Assembly: GCA_019057795.1 (NCBI GenBank)
Contig: JAHLWS010000079.1
Coordinates: 36,155 to 100,154, forward strand
Direction of reading: 5' to 3'
DNA length: 64,000 bases
DNA from: Promethearchaeota archaeon
GTDB lineage: Archaea; Asgardarchaeota; Lokiarchaeia; Sigyniarchaeales; SOKP01
Shown here piece by piece: positions 32,790 through 41,523 of the stretch (position 1 is the first letter of the stretch; the number at the start of each line of letters is the position of its first letter). Below the pieces are notes generated by a model, which was not told the origin of the DNA, ran no database searches, and saw nothing but the letters and a program-made list of their open reading frames with translations. The position numbers and the translations under genes are program-made.

Positions 32790-34154
32790 ATGGATATAGA
32801 TAAAAAAACTAAGATATTGCCCTTAATTAAACAGTTTCCACACGTCTACAACGAATTACTTAAGTTATCGCCTAAAATTAAGCGACTTAAAAATCCAATA
32901 GTAAGAAGAACTATTGGAAAAAGCGCTACAATAAAAGATGTTTCAAAACTAATTGATGTTGATTTGAACAAAATTCTCCAAGTAATTGAAGCATCGATGG
33001 GTAAAACTTCAGAAGAAATAGCGGAATTAAAAACTCAACGAAAAGAACAATTAAAAGAGCTTGTAATTGACATGCACAAGGGAGCGGAGCTCGAGGGCCT
33101 TAAACAACGGTTTAAAGAGATTTTAGTAGATGTATCGCCGGCTGAAATAGGTGAGATGGAACAAAGCTTAATTGATGAGGGGATTCTGAAAGCAGATCAA
33201 ATTATTGAGTTATGTGATATCCATGTAGAATTATTCAAAGATACATTGGAGGAAAAAGAACCTCCAGAAGCAGTCTCAGGGCACCCTGTCCACACTTATA
33301 TGGAAGAAAATAAGATCGCAAGGGATTTAATTCAGAAAATACGTTCTGCTGCCGAAGAGAATAAATTAGAAATATTAAAAGAATTAGCAAAATTAGAGAT
33401 TCATTATACTCGCATTGAGAATCAGCTTTTTCCAATACTAGAGAATTTGGACATTTCTGGCCCACCTCAAGTATTGTGGGCAGTTCACGACGAAATTCGA
33501 GCTGGCTTTAAAGAAAAAAAACTTGAAAATATCGAAGAGCTCATAGAAAAAGTGGATGAGATGATCTACAAAGAAGAGCATATTTTATTTCCAATGGCGC
33601 TTGAAAAATTTAAAGAATCAGATTGGGCTCGTGTTAAACGTGGCGAAGAAGAAATTGGTTATGTTTGGGTGCGCCCTGGAGATAAATGGAAACCAGTAAC
33701 GCCTGGTGATGTTCATGCCCCTGAGATCAAGTTAGAATCCTCAAATTTGCTTGATTTAGATACGGGTAAGTTAACTTTAGAGCAAATAAACCTGCTGTTA
33801 AAACATTTACCTATTGATATCTCGTTTGTTGATGTTAACGACGAAGTAAAATATTATTCTGCAACTGACGACCGTATATTTCCAAGAAGCCCAGCGGTCA
33901 TAGGGAGGAAGGTTCAAAAATGTCACCCCCCAAAATCCATGCATATCGTAGAGGATATTGTAGCGAAATTTAAAAGTGGAGAAAAGAGTGTGGCCGAATT
34001 TTGGATACAACTCGGCGATAAATTGGTAAATATACGATATTTTGCAGTAAGGGATGCCCAAGACAAATACATCGGTACATTAGAAGTATCGCAAGACATT
34101 ACTCACATTAAATCGATAGAAGGAGAACGACGCTTAGTCCAATGGGGAGAATAG
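32790..34154 (+). CDS. DUF1858/DUF438-hemerythrin-PAS sensor-like protein
   Basis: Domain order: an N-terminal helical DUF1858-type domain (ILPLIKQFPHVYNELLKLSP), a DUF438 segment, a hemerythrin-like four-helix bundle (about 165-280; HPVHTYMEENKIARDLI, IHYTRIENQLFPIL, VHDEIRAGF, YKEEHILFPMAL hold the His/Glu iron ligands), and a C-terminal PAS domain (about 335-450). It is a known arrangement in archaea and clostridia. The di-iron bundle could sense oxygen or NO, with the PAS domain as relay; there is no kinase or DNA-binding output. Cytoplasmic, single gene. Confidence 0.88.
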   Translation: MDIDKKTKILPLIKQFPHVYNELLKLSPKIKRLKNPIVRRTIGKSATIKDVSKLIDVDLNKILQVIEASMGKTSEEIAELKTQRKEQLKELVIDMHKGAELEGLKQRFKEILVDVSPAEIGEMEQSLIDEGILKADQIIELCDIHVELFKDTLEEKEPPEAVSGHPVHTYMEENKIARDLIQKIRSAAEENKLEILKELAKLEIHYTRIENQLFPILENLDISGPPQVLWAVHDEIRAGFKEKKLENIEELIEKVDEMIYKEEHILFPMALEKFKESDWARVKRGEEEIGYVWVRPGDKWKPVTPGDVHAPEIKLESSNLLDLDTGKLTLEQINLLLKHLPIDISFVDVNDEVKYYSATDDRIFPRSPAVIGRKVQKCHPPKSMHIVEDIVAKFKSGEKSVAEFWIQLGDKLVNIRYFAVRDAQDKYIGTLEVSQDITHIKSIEGERRLVQWGE

Positions 34155-34221
34155 CTCCTATTTAAAATAAATTTATTTAATTTTCTTTGATTTTCCACTA
34201 ATAAATCTATTTTTTAATTTT

Positions 34222-35268
34222 TTAAACCTCTTCTGTTGTTAGCCCAGACAATTCCTTTCCGCAATATGGACATATTTTTGCGTTGGAATCAATCTTTTTC
34301 TCGCAAAATTGGCAATTTACTTTTAAACCCCTACGCAATAAGACGCCCGTTCCAGTAGATAAATCGTTGAGGAAATCTTCAACTGTATCTTGATTAACGA
34401 TCAAGTAGTCCCCATTTATTAAGAACTTAAATCGTTTTGCCCATTGGAACACCTTTTCCGTAAAAGTCTTTTCGTCCATGTCTAACGCAATACGCATCAT
34501 ATCAAGCCTTAGCCGATTTGAGACTTCCATCATCGATTTGACCCGTTCCATTCGTTCCTTGTCTTCTTTTTCTAATCGGATTTGCTCTGATGTTTTATAT
34601 ATCTTCGCTTGGTGTATAATTTCAAATAATTTTTTCGTTTTTGATTTATCTTTTATGTACAAACCCAATTGTTTTTTGAGCGCTATATACGAATAAATTT
34701 TGTTTTGATTCGTTTGAATCTTTACAGATGGACCCAAATTGGTATCCTCTTTTATAATTCTTAGAATATTCAATATAGCAATTTGGTACGTCGTTTTCTC
34801 GTTAAATGGCTTAAAATATAAATAATTTTCGTTTAAAAAAATAATCCCTTTTAGCGTTTCAGATGCAGAATTTTCGCCAATGGAGCTGTCGGCCATAAAC
34901 CCGCCCTTAATTTCAAATAAAATCGGGCTTTCCTCTTTGTAAGTAATCCTTGTTAGTTGTCTAAAAAGTTCTTCTGTTGATTTTTTTGACGTAGAAAGCG
35001 AACTATTTTCTTTTTTATGAGGATAAAACGTATAAACGATTCCTTGGACGGTTATTAATTCGATCGTTGGAAGATTTAATCGATTTCTTATAGAAAAATT
35101 TTCAATATCGCGTATTCTCAATTGAAATAATATGTTATCTTTTTCGGATTTAAAAGAAAACTCCTTGTCAGTTAAGGTGATGGTACCTCTGGATTTTTTT
35201 AAAACGAGAGCCAAGTATGAAGTCTGGCCAGTAGTAAAATTACCAAAGGATTTGAAAAGGTTTACCAT
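34222..35268 (-). CDS. Tandem PH-like domains, winged helix and zinc ribbon protein
   Basis: Two beta-rich segments have PH/GRAM-like strand patterns: about 28-90 (GTITLTDKEFSFKSEKDN, then IELITVQGIVYTFYP) and about 137-200 (LKGIIFLNENYLYFKPF, then VKIQTNQNKIYSYIAL). A charged helix (240-265) follows, then a winged-helix-like part (MRIALDMDEKTFTEKVFQWA), and last a zinc ribbon CQFCEKKIDSNAKICPYCGK. The order PH-like then winged helix faintly recalls ESCRT-II Vps36, but no direct motif shows that. It could be a membrane- or RNA-bound adaptor. Domain calls are from pattern only. Confidence 0.5.
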   Translation of the reverse strand: MVNLFKSFGNFTTGQTSYLALVLKKSRGTITLTDKEFSFKSEKDNILFQLRIRDIENFSIRNRLNLPTIELITVQGIVYTFYPHKKENSSLSTSKKSTEELFRQLTRITYKEESPILFEIKGGFMADSSIGENSASETLKGIIFLNENYLYFKPFNEKTTYQIAILNILRIIKEDTNLGPSVKIQTNQNKIYSYIALKKQLGLYIKDKSKTKKLFEIIHQAKIYKTSEQIRLEKEDKERMERVKSMMEVSNRLRLDMMRIALDMDEKTFTEKVFQWAKRFKFLINGDYLIVNQDTVEDFLNDLSTGTGVLLRRGLKVNCQFCEKKIDSNAKICPYCGKELSGLTTEEV

Positions 35269-35530
35269 TTCAAGTTCTATAATATAATTTTAGCAATATA
35301 TAATTTGATATAATAAAAATGATTTTACTCTAATTCTATTTGAGTATTTTAAATTTTATAAATTATAATAAAAAAAATGTAATAAAAAAAAAGGGGGAAA
35401 TTCAAAAACCAATAAAAAGTAAAAATTTTCTCCCATTCCAAGAGCATTTTGTGCGTTTCTATTATTCTGATATTTCCTTTAATATATATTTATTTTTGAT
35501 GCGTGTTCTAAACTACTACTACGTTAATAC

Positions 35531-35808
35531 TTAATAACGTTTTGATCTATAATCCTCGCGCGGTCCTCTTTCGACTATAGTTAAGTCAGTTGCTTGAGGC
35601 CCTTTCTGGCCTTCTGTGATCTCAAATTCTACGATATCACCTTCATAGATGATCTTAAATTCGTTATCATCTCCTTTGATTGCTGAGAAGTGAACGAATA
35701 TATCACCCGAACCATCTTCACGAGTTATAAATCCAAATCCTTTTCTAGAGTCTTTCTTTATAGAAATTCTTTTCTAGAGTCAAACCATTTTACGGTTCCT
35801 TTTACCAT
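35531..35808 (-). pseudogene. Cold-shock-domain (CspA-like) gene broken by a 29-base tandem duplication
   Basis: The reading starts MVKGTVKWFDSRK at 35808, then runs into EFL and a TAA. In another frame the protein resumes at once as SRKGFGFITREDGSGDIFVH and continues through EGDIVEFEI and KGPQATDLTIVER to a stop at 35531. Between the two lies an extra 29 bases, created by a repeat of TTTTCTAGAGTC (35741-35752 and 35770-35781). Removing it restores an 82-residue cold-shock protein with RNP1 and RNP2. It is either a recent inactivation or an assembly error. Confidence 0.8.
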
Positions 35809-35990
35809 TGAACTTACACTTATGTTTTTATTATGTTTACCAATATATTATATACTTTTAAAGCAAAGTTTTTTAAAATTTTTTAAAGAAACTTTTGTTA
35901 ATAATAGTAGTAAAAGATAAAAAATCTTCGCTTTTTAAAATGCTGTAATTACAAGTAAACAAATTGAAAACTCGTTTTGTGATTTTGATC

Positions 35991-36149
35991 TTAAAAAATA
36001 TATTTAAAAACTGACTGATTTACTTCTTGGTCATTGGAATCCAATTGTTGAAAACTTCTTAGAGATTCTTGGATTAATTTGAAATCAATATCAATTTTCT
36101 GATTTAAATGTTTAATTGTCATAATAAGTTTAATAAAGAAATTTTGCAT
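35991..36149 (-). CDS. Small open frame (52 aa) behind the radical-SAM operon
   Basis: From the ATG at 36149 the frame encodes 52 residues (HLNQKIDIDFKLIQESLRSF and ending VNQSVFKYIF). The same frame is open upstream to 36263, 90 codons in all, just after the stop of the 552-aa gene. So long an open frame in this AT-rich DNA is unlikely by chance. The upstream part has no start codon, so it may be the remains of a longer sixth gene of the operon, or that gene may start at a rare codon. Not recognised. Confidence 0.4.
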   Translation of the reverse strand: MQNFFIKLIMTIKHLNQKIDIDFKLIQESLRSFQQLDSNDQEVNQSVFKYIF

Positions 36150-36274
36150 TAATTTTTTATTTTCAAAAATTACTATGGATGGTTTTGATAAAATATTAGT
36201 GAAATACGAATGTATTGATAAATTAAATGGTGAAAGAAGGAAATAACAACTAGATATTATTAATTACTTACTTA

Positions 36275-37933
36275 TTAAAATTCTTTACAGATCAAATATA
36301 ATAAAGTAGAAATTGTATCGTTTGTACAGTCTATTATTATGTTCTTATAGTTTTCCTTCCAATTTGGAGTTTTATATTTTGTAATAAATCTTTTATTAAT
36401 TTTTTCTTTAATTTTTGTCCTTGACCAACTAGGAAATTGTTTTTTAATAATATTTTCTTCAATATATTTCAAACTTTTATCTTGTATCGCTAAATCCTCT
36501 GCTAATTCAATTAATCTTCGTGTTTTAATTCGATTCTTTGTATAAAATTCCTTTATTTCAAAAGAATCTGTAAAGAAATTAGAAAGTTGTTCTAATTGAA
36601 AAAAATCACTTTTTCCATAAGAATATAACTTAAAACCTTCGTATGTCGCAAGTAATTCATTAAATAAGTCCAGTTGATTTTGATAAAAATCTAAGTCAAA
36701 ATTTAAACACTCAAATTTGATAATCTTTTTCCTAAAAAATTCACAATCTTCTTCGCAAAAATGACAAGGGAGAGTAAATATATTAACATTGATGTCAAAT
36801 CCTTTTCTAATACCTTTCCATATAATATTAGTTATGATACAAGGAAAATTAAAAATTCGTTCAATTTTACCATTTGGATAACAAATATGGGTATATTCAA
36901 CATCAAGAACTAAAAATCTTGATTTTTTGAATTTTTCGAAATTAAATAAAGTTTGGTTTTCATTAAGAAAGTTTCTTAGAAATTTTTGTGTTTCTTTGAT
37001 TACTTTTTGTTTAATATCTTCAATATCCCCCTTATAATTAGTTAAATACTTTAGATTTAGCTTTTGTTCTTCATTAACATTATATTGCTCCAAATTATCC
37101 CTATTCGATATTAATAAAAACAAACGGATGAATTCAAATATTAATTTCTTTTTTATAAAATATAATGCTTTTTCTTCATATCTAAAGTAATCTTCAGATT
37201 CAAATGGATTAAACTCATTAATTAATTCGTAACATTGAGAGTACCAGGGCTCCGAATTCAGAGGATTTAAATCATTTATATTAAAGATACCTCTCAAAAA
37301 TTTACTGGATGAATCAACAAAAGGGAAAAAAATGGAAGGTAATAAATCCCCCTTCATAAATTTTAACTGAATATTAGGTAAAACATTTTCAGTAATATAT
37401 TCTGTTTCTTCGAAACACCATAATTCTAAATTTTTATGTTTCTTTAATGTGTCTATCATTATTTTTTCAAGATTTTGGCAAAAACAATCATCTGGTATAC
37501 CAAAAATAGAACAGTATAGAGGAATTTTTTCGAATATTTTATATACAAATCCATTTACTTCGACAAAATATCTTGCACAACCTGCAAGAGTACCAAAAAT
37601 ATTTTTCTCAATTCCTAATTTTTTTTTTTTTGAAATATTATTTTCTTGATTAAATTTTAACGGTAAACATTTACCAGGATGGATATCATAAATAATTCTA
37701 ATATTTTCTTTATTTTCCGCATATGAGATTGCCCAAAGAAATGGGATCTCATTAATTGGCTCATTATTTAATTCTTGATTTTTTCGGGGCCATTCTTTAG
37801 CTTTTATATGTGAAAGTATAGTGACGATTCCGAGTTTATTTTCATAAAGGTACTGAGCTATCTCTATAAGTGAAAATATTTCTTTTAAATCTTCTAAGAA
37901 TCGTTCTTCTTTTTTTAAATCAATTTTTATCAT
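36275..37933 (-). CDS. 552-aa protein with DEDD-exonuclease-like C-terminal domain
   Basis: The N-terminal 330 residues are unrecognised and rich in Cys and aromatic residues. From about 340 the protein looks like an RNase H-fold 3'-5' exonuclease of DEDD type: FLVLDVEYTH (D344, E346), KLYSYGKSDFFQLEQL (D443) and IIIDCTNDTISTLLYL (D535/D539) would give the four acidic metal ligands. A CHFCEEDCEF motif is inserted near 390. It is the last clear gene of a five-gene operon with a radical SAM enzyme, nine bases behind the DUF2284 gene. The exonuclease reading rests on pattern only. Very AT-rich, unlike flanking genes. Confidence 0.55.
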   Translation of the reverse strand: MIKIDLKKEERFLEDLKEIFSLIEIAQYLYENKLGIVTILSHIKAKEWPRKNQELNNEPINEIPFLWAISYAENKENIRIIYDIHPGKCLPLKFNQENNISKKKKLGIEKNIFGTLAGCARYFVEVNGFVYKIFEKIPLYCSIFGIPDDCFCQNLEKIMIDTLKKHKNLELWCFEETEYITENVLPNIQLKFMKGDLLPSIFFPFVDSSSKFLRGIFNINDLNPLNSEPWYSQCYELINEFNPFESEDYFRYEEKALYFIKKKLIFEFIRLFLLISNRDNLEQYNVNEEQKLNLKYLTNYKGDIEDIKQKVIKETQKFLRNFLNENQTLFNFEKFKKSRFLVLDVEYTHICYPNGKIERIFNFPCIITNIIWKGIRKGFDINVNIFTLPCHFCEEDCEFFRKKIIKFECLNFDLDFYQNQLDLFNELLATYEGFKLYSYGKSDFFQLEQLSNFFTDSFEIKEFYTKNRIKTRRLIELAEDLAIQDKSLKYIEENIIKKQFPSWSRTKIKEKINKRFITKYKTPNWKENYKNIIIDCTNDTISTLLYLICKEF

Positions 37934-37942
37934 AATTATCTC

Positions 37943-39019
37943 TTAAAATAATTCTATTCCGAATTTACCACTCCCAAACTGAGATGGATCAATTCCTTGA
38001 GATTGCATTGATGGAGATAATATTTTTCTATTTTGACAGAAAGCATTATTTGAATCACTATATGAACAAGGTGAACATTCATCACAAAGGCAATCTCTAA
38101 TGCTAATAGCAAAATAATGTCCTAATGAATAAAGCATTTGGTGAATTTTTTTTAAAGCAATGTTATATCTGTATTTTTTGAATTTGTTTTTTTTCCAAAT
38201 CCATATTACGGCATTCTCCCACATTTTTAAATCAATCTTTTTTGAATAAGGGGGACAGGAAAATGTTTTTCCGTAGGATTTACAACTTTCTCTACATAAT
38301 GGATCTATTACTTTTATTTGATCTATTTGAATAATTTCAATTTTTTCATACAATTTTGGATGATCCTTAACAAATTGATTACAATATTCTTTAATTTCAT
38401 CAAAAGATGCTTGTTGAAAAATCTGATTGGAAGGATTTTTAATATGATAAATTTCAGATAAATTTTTATCGTTTGTGAAAATACATCCGCATCTATTTAA
38501 TGAATGAGCATCAGTAAGTTGAAAATCAAATCCAGCTTTAGTAAGTGTTTTAATACAATCAATCTGTACAGCTTCCATACTTATTTGTTTTAATGATGGT
38601 TTTTTACATTTCTCACCTTTTATACTTGAACAAGGTCGGCATTTCTTACATGAACCTCCAGAAAATACTACATTCTTATGCCCATTGAAACTAATTAGAT
38701 TATTAAGTTGTTGTGAAATTCTTTGAATTTCATATTCTTTTTGATTATTTAGAAATCTTAATTTAAATCTGGAATCTTCTTCATTGAATCTATATGAAGT
38801 AGCGAACAAAATTACCCATTTATAACCATTTTTCTTAATTTTTTTGTATTCAGAAAGGGAATAAGGAGGGCAAGAGTATTTTCTATTAAAATTCTTACAC
38901 CCAAATTTGCAAAAATACTTTGCTCTCTCATCAAAAATAATCTCATTAAATGGAACAGATTTAATGAAAGCAATATTGCTTTTATTAAAATAATTTTCAA
39001 CTTGATTCTTAAGATTCAT
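37943..39019 (-). CDS. Tandem DUF2284 (metal-binding) protein
   Basis: Two copies of the Cys-rich DUF2284 fold lie end to end. The first (about 30-190) has CKFGCKNFNRKYSCPPY and GSCKKCRPCSS; the second (about 230-345) has CRESCKSYGKTFSCPPYS and RDCLCDECSPCSYSD. The motif YxCPPY with surrounding CxxC pairs is the family signature; function is unknown, but iron-sulfur binding is likely. The ATG overlaps the radical SAM stop as TAATG and lies five bases behind GGTGAT. A tandem form is longer than the usual single-copy members of about 170-200 residues. Confidence 0.8.
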   Translation of the reverse strand: MNLKNQVENYFNKSNIAFIKSVPFNEIIFDERAKYFCKFGCKNFNRKYSCPPYSLSEYKKIKKNGYKWVILFATSYRFNEEDSRFKLRFLNNQKEYEIQRISQQLNNLISFNGHKNVVFSGGSCKKCRPCSSIKGEKCKKPSLKQISMEAVQIDCIKTLTKAGFDFQLTDAHSLNRCGCIFTNDKNLSEIYHIKNPSNQIFQQASFDEIKEYCNQFVKDHPKLYEKIEIIQIDQIKVIDPLCRESCKSYGKTFSCPPYSKKIDLKMWENAVIWIWKKNKFKKYRYNIALKKIHQMLYSLGHYFAISIRDCLCDECSPCSYSDSNNAFCQNRKILSPSMQSQGIDPSQFGSGKFGIELF

Positions 39020-40158
39020 TATTGATCACCTAAAAGATATTTAAAACAATTAGGATCAGGGGAAAAATAAATCAATTCTTCTAGATCTTTTGGTTCTATA
39101 TTAACTTCTTGACATAAAATTCTTTGAGCTACACATTTACCCCTGCATTCTTCAATATACTTACAACTTTTACATGGTTCATTAATTTTTTTATATCCTT
39201 CCATAACAAAATTCCTAAATAATTTAAAATTTTTAGAATACCATATCTCTTTAAAATTTTGGCTATATATATTGCCCGCATTAAATTTTTTAAGATTTTT
39301 CCAAGCTGGACACATAACAACATCTCCATCTGGAAGTATTAAAGGTGCATCAAAACCTCCTCTGCAATAATGGGTCTTCTCTAAATTAAACAAATGTTCT
39401 TTATTAAATAATAATAAGAAATTAATGGGATGTCCAATCCTAATTTCAATTTTTTTTTGTATTTGATTATTCTCGAGGATTGAAATCAGTTTTAAAGTTA
39501 ATTCTTTAAACTGCCGTTTATTAAGTATAAGTTTTTGATCATTACCTCTACCTTGAGGTACAAATCTTAAGAAGTGAATTTTTAGAAATCCTTTTTCAAT
39601 ACAAAATTTAATAATTTCTTCAAGATATTTAAGATTCTTTTTGAAAGGTACTATGTTTGCTTCATAAGAGAGATTATTTTTTCTTAATTTATCAATAGAA
39701 TCTTCAATAAGATTAAACGAATTTTTAACTCCATTTATTTTTTCAATAAGCTCTTTATTATGTCCTTGAATATTTAAAATAATAGAAATTCTATCCTTAT
39801 ATTGAGATAAATAATTGATTATATGGTCATTTAAACTAGATCTATTATTTTTTTTATCAATAATTATTCCCGAAGTATAAATTATGATAGAAATGTTTAG
39901 ATCTATTAAAAAATCAATCAATTCTTTAAATTTGGGGTATAAGAAAGATTCTCCTCCAGATAAAGAAACTGTATTTATCTTAAATTCATTTTTTACTTCT
40001 TTTATGATCTTAGCTAATTTTGAAAAATTAAGAAATTTATCCTTTTTTAAACTAGAATTACTACTACAATAGACACAGTGAAGTGTACATTTATGTGTTA
40101 ATTCAATACTTAATTCATTTAAACTATTTGTTATTCTATACATCTCGATTCTAACCAC
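39019..40158 (-). CDS. Radical SAM/SPASM-domain enzyme
   Basis: The AdoMet-cleaving [4Fe-4S] motif CTLHCVYC (CxxxCxxC) is at about residues 24-31. SLSGGESFLYPKF is the GGE motif. The C-terminal SPASM domain has YCRGGFDAPLILPDGDVVMC, then CKSCKYIEECRGKC and DPNC, enough Cys for auxiliary clusters. SPASM enzymes mainly modify ribosomal peptides or proteins, sometimes act as anaerobic maturases. It starts in the zinc-ribbon gene upstream (overlap 28 bases, or 13 if the ATG at 40143 is used) and touches the DUF2284 gene downstream. The substrate may be encoded in the same operon. Confidence 0.88.
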   Translation of the reverse strand: MVRIEMYRITNSLNELSIELTHKCTLHCVYCSSNSSLKKDKFLNFSKLAKIIKEVKNEFKINTVSLSGGESFLYPKFKELIDFLIDLNISIIIYTSGIIIDKKNNRSSLNDHIINYLSQYKDRISIILNIQGHNKELIEKINGVKNSFNLIEDSIDKLRKNNLSYEANIVPFKKNLKYLEEIIKFCIEKGFLKIHFLRFVPQGRGNDQKLILNKRQFKELTLKLISILENNQIQKKIEIRIGHPINFLLLFNKEHLFNLEKTHYCRGGFDAPLILPDGDVVMCPAWKNLKKFNAGNIYSQNFKEIWYSKNFKLFRNFVMEGYKKINEPCKSCKYIEECRGKCVAQRILCQEVNIEPKDLEELIYFSPDPNCFKYLLGDQ

Positions 40159-40325
40159 TCTTTATCTCTTTTATAGGCTTTTGGATTAATATCTTCATCA
40201 TCAACTCTAATAAAGAGACTTAAATCATCATTACCACAATTTAAACATTTTGAAATTAGGTGTAATCCTTCGGAACCACTATATACTTTATTACACTTAA
40301 GACATTTTAAACCCAATTTAATCAC
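40131..40325 (-). CDS. Small zinc-ribbon protein (64 aa)
   Basis: The protein has CLKCNKVYSGSEGLHLISKC then LNCGNDD, a rubredoxin-like zinc ribbon resembling the N-terminal ribbon of threonine synthase, followed by an acidic segment and a short basic helix (AYKRDKEWLESRC). It overlaps the upstream 255-aa gene by four bases (GTGA) and the radical SAM gene downstream. The TTG four bases behind GGTGAT may be the true start, removing three residues. It could be a carrier, an adaptor, or the peptide substrate of the radical SAM enzyme. Confidence 0.7.
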   Translation of the reverse strand: MIKLGLKCLKCNKVYSGSEGLHLISKCLNCGNDDLSLFIRVDDEDINPKAYKRDKEWLESRCIE

Positions 40326-41089
40326 CTTATATATTTTTTTGGAATTTCATCCAAAATATTTTTAGAATATATATTAGAATTATAAACTTTATGAATTAAA
40401 TCATACATATTTGATTTTGGATTCTTTTTCTTATATCTTTCATTATATCTGTAGAAATAACATTGCTTATTTTTAATACAAGTTTTGCAAAAATCTTTCC
40501 ATTCATCCATTTTTTTTTCATCCTTAAATAAATGAACTAGTTCAAGTGTCTCTTTTTGGTATAAATCACTATAATCTTCATCCTTACTCTGAATTCTATT
40601 AAGAAAATTATTTAATTTTCTATTCCATTTTTCGAGATGCCATGATACATTATGACCTATACCAATCGAATTATCTTTGAAAATAATTTCTCTTCTTTTT
40701 AATAAATGTATCTCTGATGCTTCAAATCCACATACAAATCCATTGTTATTAAATATTTTAGTCTCTTGATAATAGGTCTTACCAATTTTATAATATCCAA
40801 TGATATATCTCTTTTTTGTATTTTGATCTTGAGTTCTAAATATTATATATTTTTCATTTGTATCTCGCTTAATTAGACTCCTTACGCCTTTTAGATTACA
40901 GATTGAATTATAAGTATGGTTTTCAAAAACAGGAAATTCAAAATGGATTTTACCATCACTAAGTTTAAATAAAAATAGATTCCGATGAGCGAGATCATTG
41001 GATATATTAATAAAACATCCTTCTAGAAAAACTCTAGTTGAATAGTAATTAAACAAAACAATATCTCTATCGTAGTTGATATTTAACAC
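40322..41089 (-). CDS. Unknown 255-aa protein, first gene of the radical-SAM operon
   Basis: No family recognised. The first 170 residues are beta-rich (TRVFLEGCFINISN, KYIIFRTQDQNTKKRYIIGY, YKIGKTYYQETKIF), like a small barrel such as a PUA/EVE-type fold, but without a diagnostic motif. Then a charged helical part follows, and the C-terminus has CKTCIKNKQCYFYRYNERY, a possible metal site. GTG start; the frame could also begin slightly later. The gene shares its extreme AT content and tight overlaps with the rest of the operon. A nucleic-acid or modified-base recognition role is only a guess. Confidence 0.6.
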   Translation of the reverse strand: MLNINYDRDIVLFNYYSTRVFLEGCFINISNDLAHRNLFLFKLSDGKIHFEFPVFENHTYNSICNLKGVRSLIKRDTNEKYIIFRTQDQNTKKRYIIGYYKIGKTYYQETKIFNNNGFVCGFEASEIHLLKRREIIFKDNSIGIGHNVSWHLEKWNRKLNNFLNRIQSKDEDYSDLYQKETLELVHLFKDEKKMDEWKDFCKTCIKNKQCYFYRYNERYKKKNPKSNMYDLIHKVYNSNIYSKNILDEIPKKYIR

Positions 41090-41523
41090 CGCTTACCGAA
41101 GATTTTTACCTTAATACTATATATCCTCATTTAATCATTTATATTTATTGCATAATTTAAAGAAAAAAAAGGTTAAAAATTAAACTAGTTAAACAGAAAT
41201 AATAAAACGAATAAAACTAAATTTAATTTATTTAAATTTAAAGATTGTAAAATTTTTTCCAATTCATCATAATAATTTGAATCTAATGGGAACAAGAGCT
41301 AGCATATAAACATCCAATAAAATTTTATATTCGATTAAAGCACATATCTATATCTGTACTCTTCACTTTAGAATTAGATACCATATATAATAAATTTTGT
41401 TAAATTTTGTTAAAAAAACACTATTAGAGATAAGATTTTTTGTAGTTTTTTAGCCTATATTTTATTTTTAAATATCAATTGAATTTTAAAAGTTATAAGT
41501 GAGATTTGATTTAAATATATATT
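41090..41523. other. AT-rich divergent intergenic region
   Basis: The 434 bases separate the leftward radical-SAM operon from the rightward hydrolase gene and must hold both promoters. A short direct repeat AAATTTTGTTA occurs twice in tandem near 41393-41413. I see no open frame worth calling and no RNA gene. Confidence 0.5.

Noticed and set aside
35340..35534. 64-codon frame on the + strand between the PH-like gene and the cold-shock pseudogene
   Set aside because: It is made of low-complexity AAA/AAT codons, has no Shine-Dalgarno site or TATA box, and no protein family look. Chance open frame in AT-rich DNA is the simpler reading.
36275..41089. Reading the radical-SAM operon as a CRISPR-Cas or viperin system
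   Set aside because: There is no CRISPR array or Cas motif, and the radical SAM protein carries a SPASM domain, which viperins lack.
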